Assembly: GCA_019671135.1 (NCBI GenBank)
Contig: JAHRHY010000016.1
Span: 423,501-487,500 of the forward strand
Length of the DNA: 64,000 nucleotides
Source of the DNA: Linnemannia hyalina
Lineage: Eukaryota; Mortierellomycota; Mortierellomycetes; Mortierellales; Mortierellaceae
Direction of reading: 5' to 3'
Part shown: in pieces, positions 52,240 to 63,640 of the stretch
Layout of the letters: each line of letters starts with the position of its first letter
How positions within the stretch are numbered: position 1 is the first letter of the stretch
Notes under the pieces: generated by a model
Database searches by the model: none
The model's input: only the letters and a program-made list of their open reading frames with translations
Told to the model about the DNA's origin: nothing
Translations under genes and position numbers: made by a program

Positions 52240-55200
52240 ATGAACAACAACTACCCCAACGAGCGCGGTTATAACACCTCGCCCAACCCAGCAGGAGGTC
52301 CAAGGATGCCTCCACGTCCCCCACACCCAAGCGCCAATGTCGCTGGAGGAGGGTACCAACCCCAATCTTCCTTCAACTCCCCTCCTCCCCCCTCCCAGCA
52401 GTCCAACTACTCCACCCAGAACACTTTCGGACAGCCTGCTCCTCGTCAACAGAATGCTGCTCCGGCATTCCAGCCCCAACCCTCGAGGCGGATGAGGGCC
52501 ATCAAGTCCCCCAACGAATCCTTCGCTCTTACTAACCGTGTCGCCACTAGCCCGCACGAGTTCCCTCCTCACACCCGCTATGTCCTCGTCGAGCACCAAT
52601 ACGTCTTCTCAATCCAGTACGCTTACACTTTCTTCCTATTGCCCTTTCAAGGAACGACTGTTCACTAAAAAAAGGGCACTTTCAACTAACAATAACACCG
52701 CATTATTTGATGATACATATAATAGGCCAGACAACGCAGTGCAAGAGTCATGCCTGGGATTCAGCAACCTGCAGCGAAAGTGGGTCAACGTCGGACTCAA
52801 CAAGGAAATCGACGTCGCTCCCTGGGACCCCTCCAACGATGGACCCATGGTCTACCTCTCCAACGTCGAGATCGAGGTACCTTTTGTTTCTGCTTTTTTG
52901 TTATTTGCTTTATGGAATACCAACAACAACGTCAGTGGGCGTTCTCAAACGCGAACTATTGGGGCAGTGTGCTAATGTTCTTATTTTATTTATTTCCACA
53001 CGTCACCATCCCATGTCATGGTATTTAGGTTTCGCTGTTTGTCAAGAACACCGACATCCGGGCAGAGTTTGATGCCAAGGAGATGGCCCGCCACTTTACC
53101 ACCGTATGTACTTGATCTTACCTGGAAAACGACGCAGGCAGAGGAGTGGAGAGGAGACAGAGAAGAAAATGATTCAAAGGGAGGAGAGAATGTAGAGAGC
53201 ATCATTCTCTATGGGGACTCATAGTGATGTGTCTCAAGAAATGCTGCTGGTAGAGGAGAGGGTAACCAGAGAAAAAAAGGAGAAGCAGAGGAGAGGAACG
53301 AGGAAGAGTTTGTAGAGAATCATTCTCTTATGTGTACTTGCGGTGCTGACCCCTCCTCCCCAATGCGCTCTTTTGTATACACAAATAGGTATTTAACAAC
53401 CAAGTGCTGGCGGTCGATCAGGCACTGGTACTGGACTTTCAGGATACTCGCCTGATCCTGGTCCCCAAGCTGGTTCAGCTCGTCAGCTCAGAGGCTCTCA
53501 TGAATGGCAACCGTGGCCCGGACGGTGAGGAGCTCCGTAAGTTACAGTTACGAGGATTTTGTTCATCTGCCGAGGGCATGTTATTTAAGCAAGGGCGAAA
53601 GTATGAATACTAACACACGCACTTATTGCACTCGATGCATATATAGCGAGCCGTGATGGATACCGTGGAGTGTTGACTCAACAGGCGCAGATCCAGCTTG
53701 TCAGGGCTCAAGACTCCAACATCAAACTCAAGGGCGCTGCCAGAAAGTACGTACCAGAAATCTACATTCCTTTGTTGCTGTGTTTCTGTTTTTCGTGAGT
53801 GTCGTACAATATAGGGCTTTTGAACTAACAATCCTTCCCACTCCATGAACAATTATTCCAACAGTAAGCCAGCAGTGACACTGATCCAACCTAACTTCAA
53901 GTTCGAGGATATGGGCATTGGTGGCCTGGATGCAGAGTTCAGCAACATGTTCCGTCGTGCGTTCGCGTCGCGTATTTTCCCTCCTTCGCTAGTGGAGAAA
54001 ATGGGTATTCAGCACGTCAAGGGTATTCTACTCTTTGGACCTCCCGGTACCGGAAAGACACTGATGGCCCGTGAGATTGGAAAGATGCTGAACGGTCGGG
54101 AGCCCAAGATCGTCAACGGACCCGAGGTGCTGTCCAAGTTTGTAGGTCAGTCGGAGGAAAACATCCGCAAGCTGTTTGTTGATGCCGAGAACGAGTACAA
54201 GGACAAGGGCGAGGACTCGAGTCTGCACATCATTATTTTTGATGAGTTAGATGCTATCTGCAAGCAACGTGGCTCCAAGAATGACAACACTGGTGTGGGT
54301 GATTCTGTTGTCAACCAGCTGTTGGCTAAGATGGATGGTGTTGAGCAGCTCAACAACATTTTGATCATCGGTATGACCAACAGGAAGGACATGATCGACG
54401 AGGCTCTGTTGCGCCCTGGTCGTATGGAGGTCCATATGGAGATTGGTCTCCCTGATGAGTCGGGCCGTCTCCAGATTCTCAAGATCCACACCCACAAGGC
54501 GATGGAGAACAACCTGCTGGCGCCCGATGTCGATATGGTCGAGTTGGCGGCATTGACCAAGAACTTTACAGGAGCCGAGATCAACGGTCTGGTCAAGTCG
54601 GCCTACTCGTTCGCGTTCAACCGTCATGTCAAGGTCGGAACCCTGGCAGGAACGACGGGCGATCTGGAGAACATGAAGATTATGCGTGCAGATTTCTTGG
54701 GAGCCTTGCAGGAAGTCCATGCTGCTTTCGGATCTGCCGAAGAGGAGCTCGATTCATGCATTGCCAACGGTATTATTCACTTCTCGCCTCAGATTGACAG
54801 CATCTTGAAGGAGGGCTCCCTTCGAGTGGAGCAAGTCAAGCATTCGGAGAGGACGCCATTAGTCAGTCTGTTGCTGCATGGACCCCCCGGAGCAGGAAAG
54901 ACGGCGTTGGCGGCGACGATGGCGATGGAGTCCCAGTTCCCATTCATCAAGTTGATTTCCCCCGAGACGATGATTGGTATGAGCGAGATGCAGAAGGTGA
55001 ATGCGATCCACAGGGTGTTCCAAGATTCGTACAAGTCGTTGCTGAGTGTGATTGTGATGGATGATATCGAGCGCCTGCTGGACTATACCCCGATCGGATC
55101 CCGGTTCTCGAACACGGTCTTGCAGGCTCTTGCAGTTCTGTTGAAGAAGGCTCCCCCCAAAGGCCGTCGCTTGTTGGTATTGACGACGACGACGAGACGT

Positions 55201-55473
55201 CATGTGTTGGAGGAGATGGATTTAATGGATTCATTCTCGTCGGAGCTGTATGTTGAGAACTTGCGGACATTGGGAGAGGTGAATACGGTTGTCAAGAACT
55301 TGAAGCTGTTCCCCTCGGACGATGATCGTAGGTCGGCGATGGCGACGTTGGCCAAGAGCGGGATCGAGGACAAGTTGTCGGTCAGCATCAAGAGGCTGTT
55401 GATGACGATCGAGAAGGCGCGTCAGGACACGGATCTTGTCGGTCGCTTTGTCAGTGACATGAGTAACCTCTGA
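52240..55473 (+). CDS. SEC18: NSF/Sec18 AAA+ ATPase, 6 exons
   Basis: Exons 52240-52616, 52726-52876, 53029-53103, 53389-53536, 53647-53746 and 53865-55473; all GT-AG with matching phases, 819 residues. It disassembles cis-SNARE complexes with alpha-SNAP after membrane fusion. Residues 1-80 are a Pro/Gln/Asn-rich extension, as in fungal Sec18. The N domain (~80-285) contains GFSNLQRKWVNVGLNKEI. D1 has Walker A GPPGTGKT (342-349), Walker B IIIFDELDA (406-414) and the GMTNRKDMIDEALLRPGR sensor/arginine-finger block. D2 has GPPGAGKTALAA (~623-634), VIVMDDIERLLDY and PIGSRFSNTVLQAL. Everything needed for activity is present. A decayed duplicate of exon 1 sits at 3850-4343. Confidence 0.96.
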
Positions 55474-56063
55474 GTGTCTTCATTTGAGGTATGTAGTTCT
55501 TTATGTAGATCTCTTATTGAATAGAGTTGTTTTCATTACAATCAAGGTTAGAGAGAGCGCACTTTCATTTATTTTGTGTGTGAAATTTGTATATATCTGT
55601 ATCGGTGATGAATTGTAGTCGCGTAAGGTGTATGTATCTGACAACTGAGACAAAAAAAAAGTACCACGCCTCATTTCCGGGACAAAAGATAAATGGTGGT
55701 CATTGAGAGTGTGACATGGTGACATAGACGGCCTTATTCTTGGTCCACAGTGGACAAAGGAACACATTCATCTTACTGTTAGTTTCTGCAAACAGCACCG
55801 AAGCACGCCTTACGAAGTCGTAAAACGAAGACAGAGAGAAAGGAAAAATACAAAGAAATTAAGAGAGAGAAAGCAAAACAAGTTCACACCGTATTATTTT
55901 TTTTGCAACTTGCCATGCCTTCTGCGTTCGAACCATCTCATTAAGTACCCGCATCGCTCAATCAACGAAGGCGACCAGGGAACCAGCGAAAGAGCCCAAC
56001 TCGTAATTAAACAGCTTTGTTGTAGATCTAGAGTGTGCGTTATTAATAATGCTAAATAAATAT
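55474..56063. other. Convergent 3' regions
   Basis: Spacer between NSF (plus) and the glycosyltransferase (minus). No gene seen. Confidence 0.55.
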
Positions 56064-58446
56064 CTAAGATAATAATGAGGTTGGGAGCCAGTTCTGAGAA
56101 TACTCAAGACCCTCAAGAAGAGTCTTCATGTCCACCGCAGACTGACCCCACCGCGAAGGATCGTCAATCGAGTGCATTCCATAGGACCTTGACTCTGCAA
56201 GCATATTCCTGGTGAGAATCTGCTTACAGTACTTGACACCACAGACCCGGTTCTCGCGAACGTATGCGAAGTACGGCTCATAGGCATAAGTCGACTTTTG
56301 GGCTGCAGCTGCAGCAGCCGCCTGCTCCCGCTCCTGATCCTCCTGAAGTTCTCGCATGAGGGCGACCACACGGGGCACGTCTGCGTAGCGGGGGGCGTCT
56401 CTCCAAAAGACCTCTAGGTAGTATACAACCACATCGCTGTCATACTTGTCGACAATGGTGTGTGGGAACTCTGGACCGATCAAAACATCCAGTTCCTCTT
56501 GCGCGAGCTGTTGTGCAGACGTGCTCTTGCTGACCCTCTCCCGGAACTCCTGTATCACCTCTTTCGTCAATTGATCCTGGGCGCTCTTCTCCCTGTACTC
56601 CTTGGTCATCTCGTCGGTCAAGCCGAGAACAACCCTCCAGCCGTAGGTCGTGAAGAGTTTGCTGGCTCCTGTCATATCCTTATGATAGGGGCATCTCGTC
56701 TTGGTAGCCTCATCCACATAACCGTTGGGTCCACAGACCGACTGCAAGATTCGCTGGCCCATCGCAGTGGCGGTGTTGATGAACCAAGACTCCGAGTATC
56801 GGGAGGCGTCGAGACTGATCACAGTCGGTACGGGGTTAGATGTAGGCATAAAGATGGACGCCCCGATCGCATTCCCGTGAGGAGACCCTAAAACGTGAAC
56901 ATCGCGCAGAAGGTAGGCAGTCTCTGCCAATCCACAGCCGTGGTCGAGGGTGATCCACTTGACACGAAATCCCGCAGCAGCTAGACCTTCCACCAGCTCT
57001 TTGTCGTTAATCACCCGCCTTGAGCCTTCACGTTGAATGATGGCAACGACCAACCTCCGCTTTCCGGTTGAGGGGTCCACTTCTGGATCGACGGTATCCG
57101 GGACCAGCTGCCCGACACGGCTCCTGCTCTCCTTCAATGGCTGAACAGGGTCTTCACCAGTCGATGGCTCAAAGTTGTAGTAACGAGCCAGCTCAAGACA
57201 CTTCAGAGGCGTCCTCGGAGGCTTGACATCGACATTCTCTACTGCAGCGGCCTGTTGTTGCTGGATCTTTGCAGCAGCATCGATGCTCTCCTGCATGATT
57301 CCGAGGTGTTGTTCCCATATCTGAGGAGTCCGAAAGTAGTAGTTCAAAACGATATCCCGGAAGGACGAGTAGATCTCGACAGGGATGTTGAACTCGCAGT
57401 AATCCAATGCACACTGGCTGCCCAATCCAACAACAGCAGAACGGAAGCAGATTGGTGCGTCGTCAGGAGGGAGCATCTGGAAATCTGTGACGAGTTGATC
57501 CTGAGAAAGAACCAGTTCGAATCCCGTTTGAAATACATGCCGCATCTCCCACCCTTTGCTGCGCTTGCTGTCCTGGTCGTAGTATTTGTATCCTGCAAGG
57601 AACGTCCAAGAATCCTTTGTCCCGTTGAATCTCTTCATCGTACTATATTACAAATGTAAGAGCATGGCGTCAGTAAGCATGATCTGAGAAATGTAAATGG
57701 GCAGATACGCATGCCTACCCCTCTCCTTTTTTCCAACTGTTTTTGTACCTGTACAGTGGCAGCATGCCGTTGTAAAGCCAGTGAGAGAAGTGCCCGGGCG
57801 AAAAGATTCCATGGACAAACAGTGTCTCGTCAACATAATGAGCTTTCATCATCTTGCTTCGGGAACGTTCCACCCTTGGCTTCCAGAATATGTCCGAGGG
57901 CCCATTCACTGACATCAAATTCACCTCTGGCATGGAAATAACGTTCCGATTACTGCTCCTGATGAAAGCACCTAAATGTTAAAATCGACAGAAAAGAAGT
58001 TATTTTTGTCAGATCAACCTCGACTACAAACTTTAAATTTTTGGGCTGTTGTGTTTGCTGTGATTGATTGATTTACCTTGGCGGTCCACACAAAGATTCT
58101 TGACGACACACTGACGAGACCGCTTAATCTTTTTGGTGTCCTTTTCGGTTTGGGATAGTCCGTCGTCGGTACAAGTCCATGTAGAGTCCGGGATCTCGAT
58201 CTCCTGCGCTACGGTGCGTGCTCTCCAGACGTTGTTTTGTTCCAGGAATCGATTTCCGTCGCTGTCCTTGTTGTGGGTTTTTGAAAGGCGGCGAAGATCA
58301 ATGGTATCGATAGTATGGGTCGAAAGGATAAGAACGGTACCGACAACGATTGGGATGGCTAGAAGGAAACGACGCCCCCGCCTAGTGGCGAGGCATGTCT
58401 TGACCACTTGCAAGGATCCGGCCAAGGATGCTCTTATGATGTCCAT
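56064..58446 (-). CDS. GT61-type glycosyltransferase, type II membrane protein
   Basis: Exons 58077-58446, 57749-57971 and 56064-57642 (minus), phases consistent, 723 residues from the ATG at 58446; an in-frame upstream ATG at 58596 would add 50 residues. A single membrane segment (RRFLLAIPIVVGTVLILS, ~26-43) after a basic start suggests a Golgi type II topology. The catalytic part has VDETLFVHGIFSPGHFSHWL followed by YNGMLPLYSTM. LVVAIIQREGSRRVINDKEL and the conserved VHVLGSPHGNAIGASIFMP then VISLD follow, as in the DUF563/GT61 family (plant xylosyltransferases, EOGT, fungal capsule enzyme Cxt1). The donor sugar cannot be told. Family proteins are usually 450-600 residues; here the extra length is a C-terminal ~170 residues with a poly-Ala run. 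Confidence 0.85.
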
Positions 58447-58845
58447 GATGAGGATGGAAATGGGAATGAAGAAAAGAAGCAGATGAGCGGCAGTCCACTT
58501 TTTATCTCCCTGGTACCTGGCCAATGGCAGTGGTGAAGGTCGGCTGTCCAACTTTAAGAGCAAATCAATCCGTATTAGGGAAACTTTATATCCCAAGCTC
58601 TCACGTCATACTCTTTCACGGCTACGCAATAATGAATTTCCATATAAGGAATTTGTCAACCAGCACTTTGTGTCACAGATACCAGGGTTAGGACAAAAGG
58701 TAAAGGAAATAAGCTCACCTGATAACGGTAGGAAATAACACTCCTAGAGCTCGCCTCTTCAGTACAGAAAGTCATTACCTTACCTTGCGCTTTCACAAAA
58801 CCACCAGGGGCTGCAAAAACCTCTAGAGGCTTATTTCGCCTAAAG
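58447..58845. other. Divergent promoter region
   Basis: Upstream of the minus-strand glycosyltransferase. No gene seen besides its possible longer N-terminus. Confidence 0.45.
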
Positions 58846-59095
58846 ATGCACAAACCACTCGCTCGCCATCAACAAGGGGCTGAGAAGAACCCCGACGTGA
58901 ACAAGGTTCGTATCGATTTCCAAGGAGCGATCTTCTCCGCAATCAGATTAGCCTACTCCGACTGCACATCACTCGAGAATGCCATTGTCTTCAAGCGCAT
59001 CCAGCAACCTGGCGATCGGGAGGATTCTCTTTTGTACTTTGATGGTGACCCGGCATAGGAAACGCAGGACACCCATCAAAAGAGAGGTTAAGTTT
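58846..59095 (+). pseudogene. Truncated relic, XPG/FEN-like N-terminus
   Basis: ATG 58846 opens a 70-codon frame (VRIDFQGAIFSAIRLAYSDC, then FKRIQQPGDREDSLLYFDGD). It is cut by TAG at 59056-59058, then continues in the same frame as ETQDTHQKRG. The layout of an aspartate in VRIDF, helices, and YFDGDPA followed by a THQKR stretch recalls the start of XPG/FEN-type nuclease domains. Family assignment is tentative. The remainder of such a gene is not seen, so this is a fragment. Confidence 0.4.
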
Positions 59096-59575
59096 GTGTT
59101 GATTCTTTGTGGGCTCCCGATAAGAAGGTGGACAACGGTTTGCTTGCACTCAATAAGCATTAATGAGAGCCTTGGGCAAAAAAAACCAAAAGGGGGGCAT
59201 AGAAAGACTTTCCTCAACGACAAATGCGATCCGAGGTCCAGACCTGTCATTCTCCTCTTTATCTTCCCCACAAGGCCTGGGCACACATGTACAATGCAGA
59301 CACCCACAAACAACCAAGACAGATACATGTAATCACATGTATACATATTAACAAAGGCCCAAAGAATTCAAGGAAAAGTACCGGTACAGTACCAATCGAA
59401 ATCCATCGTCCCAAAGCACAAAGGGTGGGTCAGCACCACGAATTGAAACTAGATTGTACTTTTTCATTTTCCATTTCGGGCCTCGTGAGGGACTCCATCT
59501 CAAGTACTTGAGTAACTGTACAAGAACCAAGGTCGAGACAAGCGGTCAGGGCAGATTTCTTTTTTTCTCCGACCT

Positions 59576-59647
59576 CTCTTCCCCTTTGCAACCTTCTTTG
59601 TCTCTCTGTCTTCATCTCTTCCCCTTTGCAACCTTCTTTGTCTCTCT
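59576..59647 (+). repeat. Tandem 40-bp duplication in permease leader
   Basis: CTCTTCCCCTTTGCAACCTT followed by CTTTGTCTCTCT occurs at 59576-59607 and again at 59616-59647, offset 40 bases. It lies 96-167 bases before the permease ATG, probably in its 5' leader. 59096-59575 otherwise shows no gene. Confidence 0.85.
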
Positions 59648-59742
59648 CTTTGTACAACATTCTCCTTCATCTCCCACCCACACCTACAACTCTTATCACT
59701 CTCATTTATCCAACTCAACCTCAACAACTGTACCAACAAAAT

Positions 59743-61431
59743 ATGAAGTACGACGATGACGGGTATGATGGTACCGACACATACGAGCTCAACCAGATGC
59801 AGGACGGCAATGCCAGCAATAGCAGCCAACTCGACGCCCTGATGGATGTATCCCAAGACGGTCTCAAGCGAGACCTTCGGCTCCGCCACATGGTCATGAT
59901 TGCCATCGCTGGTACTATTGGCACCGGTCTCTTCCTCACCTCTGGTTCGACTATTGCTACTGCTGGTCCTGGCGGTGCCTTTCTTGCCTATGCCCTCATC
60001 GGCATCTGGGTCATCTTTGTCATGCAGGCCATCGGTGAGATCGCCACCCTCCTCCCCCTTCCCGGTGCCTTCAACGACTGGGGTGGCCGTGTCTTTGACG
60101 AGGCCTTCTCCTTCCAGATGACTTGGATGTATTGTATCAACTGGGCATTGACGATTCCCGCACAGTTGTCCGCTTCCGCGCTGATCGTGTCGTTCTGGCT
60201 GCCCGAGGACACGGCGTTCCCTCCATGGGTTGTGCCTCTGATCATTATCATCTTGATGGTCTTTATCAACATTGCTGGTGTCAAGACCTATGGTGAGCTC
60301 GAGTACTGGTTCTCGATTCTCAAGATTGTCACCATCATCATCTTTATCATCTGCGGTATCCTTGTCGATGCCGGTGCTATTGGTGGCCATACCTACGGAT
60401 TCGAGAACTGGAAGATAGAGGGTGCTCCTTTCAAGGGCGGCTTCATGGGCTTCATCACCACCCTAATCTCGGTCGCTTATGCCTATGGTGGAGTCGAGAT
60501 GACTGGTATCACCGCTGCCGAGTCCCGCAACCCCTTCAAGCACGTCCCCAAGGCTGTCAACACCGTGGTGATTCGCATCACTTTCTTCTACTTGGTCTCG
60601 ATCTTCTTGCTCGGATCTATTGTTGCCAACGACAACCCCTTGTTGGTCAACACCGACCGCTCCGCTGCAAAGGCTCCCTTCACCATTGTCTTTGCCAAGG
60701 CCGGTATGAGTGGTGCTGCCAACTACATGAACGCCGTCGTCTTCACCTCGGTTTTCTCGGCCATCAACTCTGAGTTCTATGTTACCACTCGCATGTTGCT
60801 GTCGCTCTCCCGTAACGGCTGGATCCACAAGTCGATCGGCTACATCAACTCGCGCGGTGTGCCCGTGGTTGCCGTCGCCGTTGTCTCTGCCTGCTCCTGC
60901 CTGTCGTTGATCACCATCTTTGTTGGTTCTGGTGTCGTCTTCCAGTGGTTCGTCTCGATCATTGGTTCGATTAGCTTCCAGGGCTGGCTCTATATCCTGC
61001 TCCTCCACTTCCGCTTCCGCTACTGCTGGAAGGCCCAGGGCCGTGCCGTCAGCGACCTGCCCTATGTCGCCTGGGGATACCCCTATGGCAACATCCTTGC
61101 TGCCATCATTGGCTGCTGCTGCATCGTTTGCAATTGGTACCTGTCGGTCATCAACCCTCCTCAGCACCCTGGTGCTGGTGCCTCGGAGGATCTGATGAAT
61201 GCGTACCGCAGCAGACGCGATGCGTATATCCAGGGTATTCTGGGGGCCTGGTTCCCATGGTTCATGTCTGCAACCTTGTACTTCTCTTACAAGTACATCT
61301 GCGGTACCAAGCTCATCAAGGCCGTTGATGCCGATCTCGACACTGGTCGCTTCATTCCGTCCGAGTCTGATAAGGAGGATTTGAGGCCCCACGGCCCTCG
61401 CTGGAAGCGCATCCTTAAGATGTTTGTCTAA
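59743..61431 (+). CDS. Amino-acid permease (APC superfamily, YAT type)
   Basis: 562 residues, one exon, start at the ATG in ACAAAATATGAAG after a CT-rich leader. The hydrophilic N-terminus contains LKRDLRLRHMVMIAIAGTIG then TGLFLTSG, the signature of fungal general amino-acid permeases (TM1). Twelve membrane segments can be drawn. GEIATLLPLPGAFNDWGGRV and YGELEYWFSILKIVTII are family marks, as is VAYAYGGVEMTGITAAESRN. It would import amino acids by proton symport at the plasma membrane; specificity is not predictable. The cytosolic C-terminus ends RWKRILKMFV. Codon use is strongly biased to C-ending codons, suggesting high expression. Confidence 0.93.
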   Translation: MKYDDDGYDGTDTYELNQMQDGNASNSSQLDALMDVSQDGLKRDLRLRHMVMIAIAGTIGTGLFLTSGSTIATAGPGGAFLAYALIGIWVIFVMQAIGEIATLLPLPGAFNDWGGRVFDEAFSFQMTWMYCINWALTIPAQLSASALIVSFWLPEDTAFPPWVVPLIIIILMVFINIAGVKTYGELEYWFSILKIVTIIIFIICGILVDAGAIGGHTYGFENWKIEGAPFKGGFMGFITTLISVAYAYGGVEMTGITAAESRNPFKHVPKAVNTVVIRITFFYLVSIFLLGSIVANDNPLLVNTDRSAAKAPFTIVFAKAGMSGAANYMNAVVFTSVFSAINSEFYVTTRMLLSLSRNGWIHKSIGYINSRGVPVVAVAVVSACSCLSLITIFVGSGVVFQWFVSIIGSISFQGWLYILLLHFRFRYCWKAQGRAVSDLPYVAWGYPYGNILAAIIGCCCIVCNWYLSVINPPQHPGAGASEDLMNAYRSRRDAYIQGILGAWFPWFMSATLYFSYKYICGTKLIKAVDADLDTGRFIPSESDKEDLRPHGPRWKRILKMFV

Positions 61432-62572
61432 AACTGACCACTATAATAATCACCTACCACTTGTACAATTTTAAACTTTCAAACCTTTTTTACACTACAC
61501 AGGCCGTGCGATTACAATCAATCATTTCTGGTCACACGATTTGTTAATAAACGTTATCCTTGTACTACTAGTTCACCGCTTCAGATATTTGCACTGATGA
61601 TCCTGGTATGAATGACAAGCTTGCTCGCGATCAAATAGAGCAACTGGTGGTCAATGTCTTGAATGAACTTGAAAGTGATGTGCATTTGCGCGATTGGCAT
61701 CTCTTGCGAATGTATTTGATTGTAGCATACTAACCAGGCCAACTTTGACTTGTAGGACCAGCATATAGCTAAAATGGGATGTTCCTGAAAAGGATGGAGG
61801 AGAGAACCAAGAGAATGGCTCAGAGGCTAGTAACATTTTTCATCATTGTGCCTCGTTATTGGTTGCACACGATTATTACTCCTTACTTACTTTGCATTGG
61901 CTGGAATAAAAAAAAAAAACACTAGAAAGTGAGTCTGGCGACATTTCTGTGATTCAGCTACATCTTTTAATGACAGCGAAATGAAAAAAAAGTCCTTCTA
62001 ATCTCAAGTATTTACTTATTGCCACTTTGTAATTACATTGCTGCTAGTTAAGCCGAGGAGGTTTTAGATGTTTTCAACCGTTACAATACTGTCGATCACC
62101 CTCCGGAACGTCGTCCTCCTCCCCATGGTTCAGGAAGACATTGCAAACACCGTCAACGATACGCCATCAAGACTCGCTCTCAGCTAAAGAAACGTGACTT
62201 TCTAGAGACTATGAAGCAGTAATCAGTTGAAGCCATGGAAATCGCAACCAGAGTCTCCGCCGGATCCGTCGATCGATACCTTCCCCCCCCCAAGGCCCAC
62301 GCCTAAGCAACAACGACCGCAGGATGTGACGAACATGGACAAAAGGGAACTTTGTCAATGCAATGCAGTGGGATCACTTACCAAATTGAATTTTTTTTGA
62401 TTCTGTTTTATTTTATTAGGCCCGATCCCTGGGCTATGTCGTCGTGGGCGTCAATGAATACTATACGTCGAAGAAATGCCCGAGCGAGCGCGGATTCAAA
62501 CCACGCCCTCGCCCTAGGAGTCTAGTAAGCATAGATCGAGTTTGGGTTTAGGAAGGAGTTGCGATTGCTCAC
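61432..62572. other. Intergenic with weak coding-like fragment
   Basis: Mostly AT-rich and gene-free. At 62058-62221 a plus-strand frame reads DVFNRYNTVDHPPERRPPPH to LETMKQ-stop and follows an acceptor-like GGTTTTAG; it could be the last exon of a lost gene. Around 62466-62540 the minus strand carries a tRNA-like B-box but no full cloverleaf. Confidence 0.4.
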
Positions 62573-62605
62573 TTCGGTGGCGTAATTTATGCGCCCAATT
62601 GTCCT
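62573..62605 (-). repeat. 33-bp terminal-type motif, copy 3
   Basis: Reverse complement contains GGGCGCATAAATTACGCCAC and is preceded by TACAGGACAATT, i.e. a TA then CAGGACAA. It is the best-preserved copy. No inverted partner is seen within this window near it, so it is a solo end or belongs to an element whose other end is lost. Confidence 0.55.
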
Positions 62606-62970
62606 GTAAAATCTCCCTAAAGGTTTTATGCCTTAAGGGCGTCTAAAAGAACCCTTGTTGAGCCCTCAAGACCCCAGGGAATGCGGATCCTATTATTGCC
62701 ACCCTTTTTTAGGGTTTATTAATCAGGTCCGTGAGTGCTCGCTCGCTTTATATGGGTTTAGTGCGAAAAAACATGGTACCCCTTAACTTTTAACGTGCGC
62801 TCACCTCTCCCTCACACCCCTGAGTCCTTATTTCCCTCCGAAGATCATTTATCGTATGGCCTTCGGCAATGAAATAAGGACACTCCAATGAATGACATCA
62901 GAAAACGCTCAACCTGCTCCATCAGCTACACCATTCAGCCGCCTGAGTGGCTCAAGTACATCCCTGTCAT

Positions 62971-63333
62971 ATGAGTAGGAGTGCGCTACTTTCTGGAACC
63001 ACGCCTCTGACATGGTCGTCGATCGCCTACTTTGCCTTTCGCGGGGCGACATTCAAGACTAAAGAGTTTGGTTGGCGAGTTGGCAGGCTGGATACAGGGG
63101 TTCAAGGAGCCTGGTTGCCAGCTTCTTGTGAACAAGAGTTCCTGGAGCGGGAGAGCACCACTGAGCACTGGAAGCAACTGGTGAAAGACCAATACCGCCA
63201 AGAGAGCATCACCCTGAATCTCAAGCGCGGCATTGCCATCCGGAAGGAGAACCTTAAGCAGCACAATTACTATTCCCAGCTTATGACGGACGAACTGAAG
63301 GACATTGAGATCTTGCCTGACGCTTATTATTGA
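62971..63333 (+). CDS. Hypothetical protein, 120 residues
   Basis: From ATG 62971: MSRSALLSGTTPLTWSSIAY at the start, a possible organelle-targeting or signal-like segment without clear cleavage. Then FGWRVGRLDTGVQGAWLP, a helical basic middle (EHWKQLVKDQYRQESITLNL) and the end DELKDIEILPDAYY. No family recognised. The acidic end and single compact frame make it plausible as a small gene, but it could be a terminal exon. 62606-62970 shows no other gene. Confidence 0.45.
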   Translation: MSRSALLSGTTPLTWSSIAYFAFRGATFKTKEFGWRVGRLDTGVQGAWLPASCEQEFLERESTTEHWKQLVKDQYRQESITLNLKRGIAIRKENLKQHNYYSQLMTDELKDIEILPDAYY

Positions 63334-63640
63334 TGGAAATGTTTGCCATAACAGATTCGTTTTCTAACCTGCGCGCTCAACCACTGTGTATGTAGAATAG
63401 GTCCGCCTTCACCATTAGAATGTATTAAATCGCAATGGCGCTATGAACGCACAAGCCAGTTATCGAATTGTCACAGGTCACGTGAGCGCAAAGAGGGATG
63501 ACGTCACCGAATTATGAGTTGCATAAGAGCACAGTCCACGAAAGAACCCTGAGTTCCACTTCTTTTTTCTCTCACGCTCTTCTTGGGCCACCTCACTCCC
63601 TGTACAGTCGCAAGGCCGCACGCTCACACAGCACTTCAAC

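Noticed and set aside
52021..52599. 192-codon minus-strand frame
   Set aside because: Antisense to NSF leader and exon 1.
60463..61392. 309-codon minus-strand frame
   Set aside because: Antisense to the amino-acid permease; open because of C-ending codons on the real strand.
62466..62545. tRNA-like sequence on the minus strand
   Set aside because: A B-box (GGTTTGAATCC) with a pairing T-stem and an ending like CTCGGGCA are visible, but no D-arm, no proper anticodon stem and no matching 5' acceptor strand; at most a tRNA or SINE relic.
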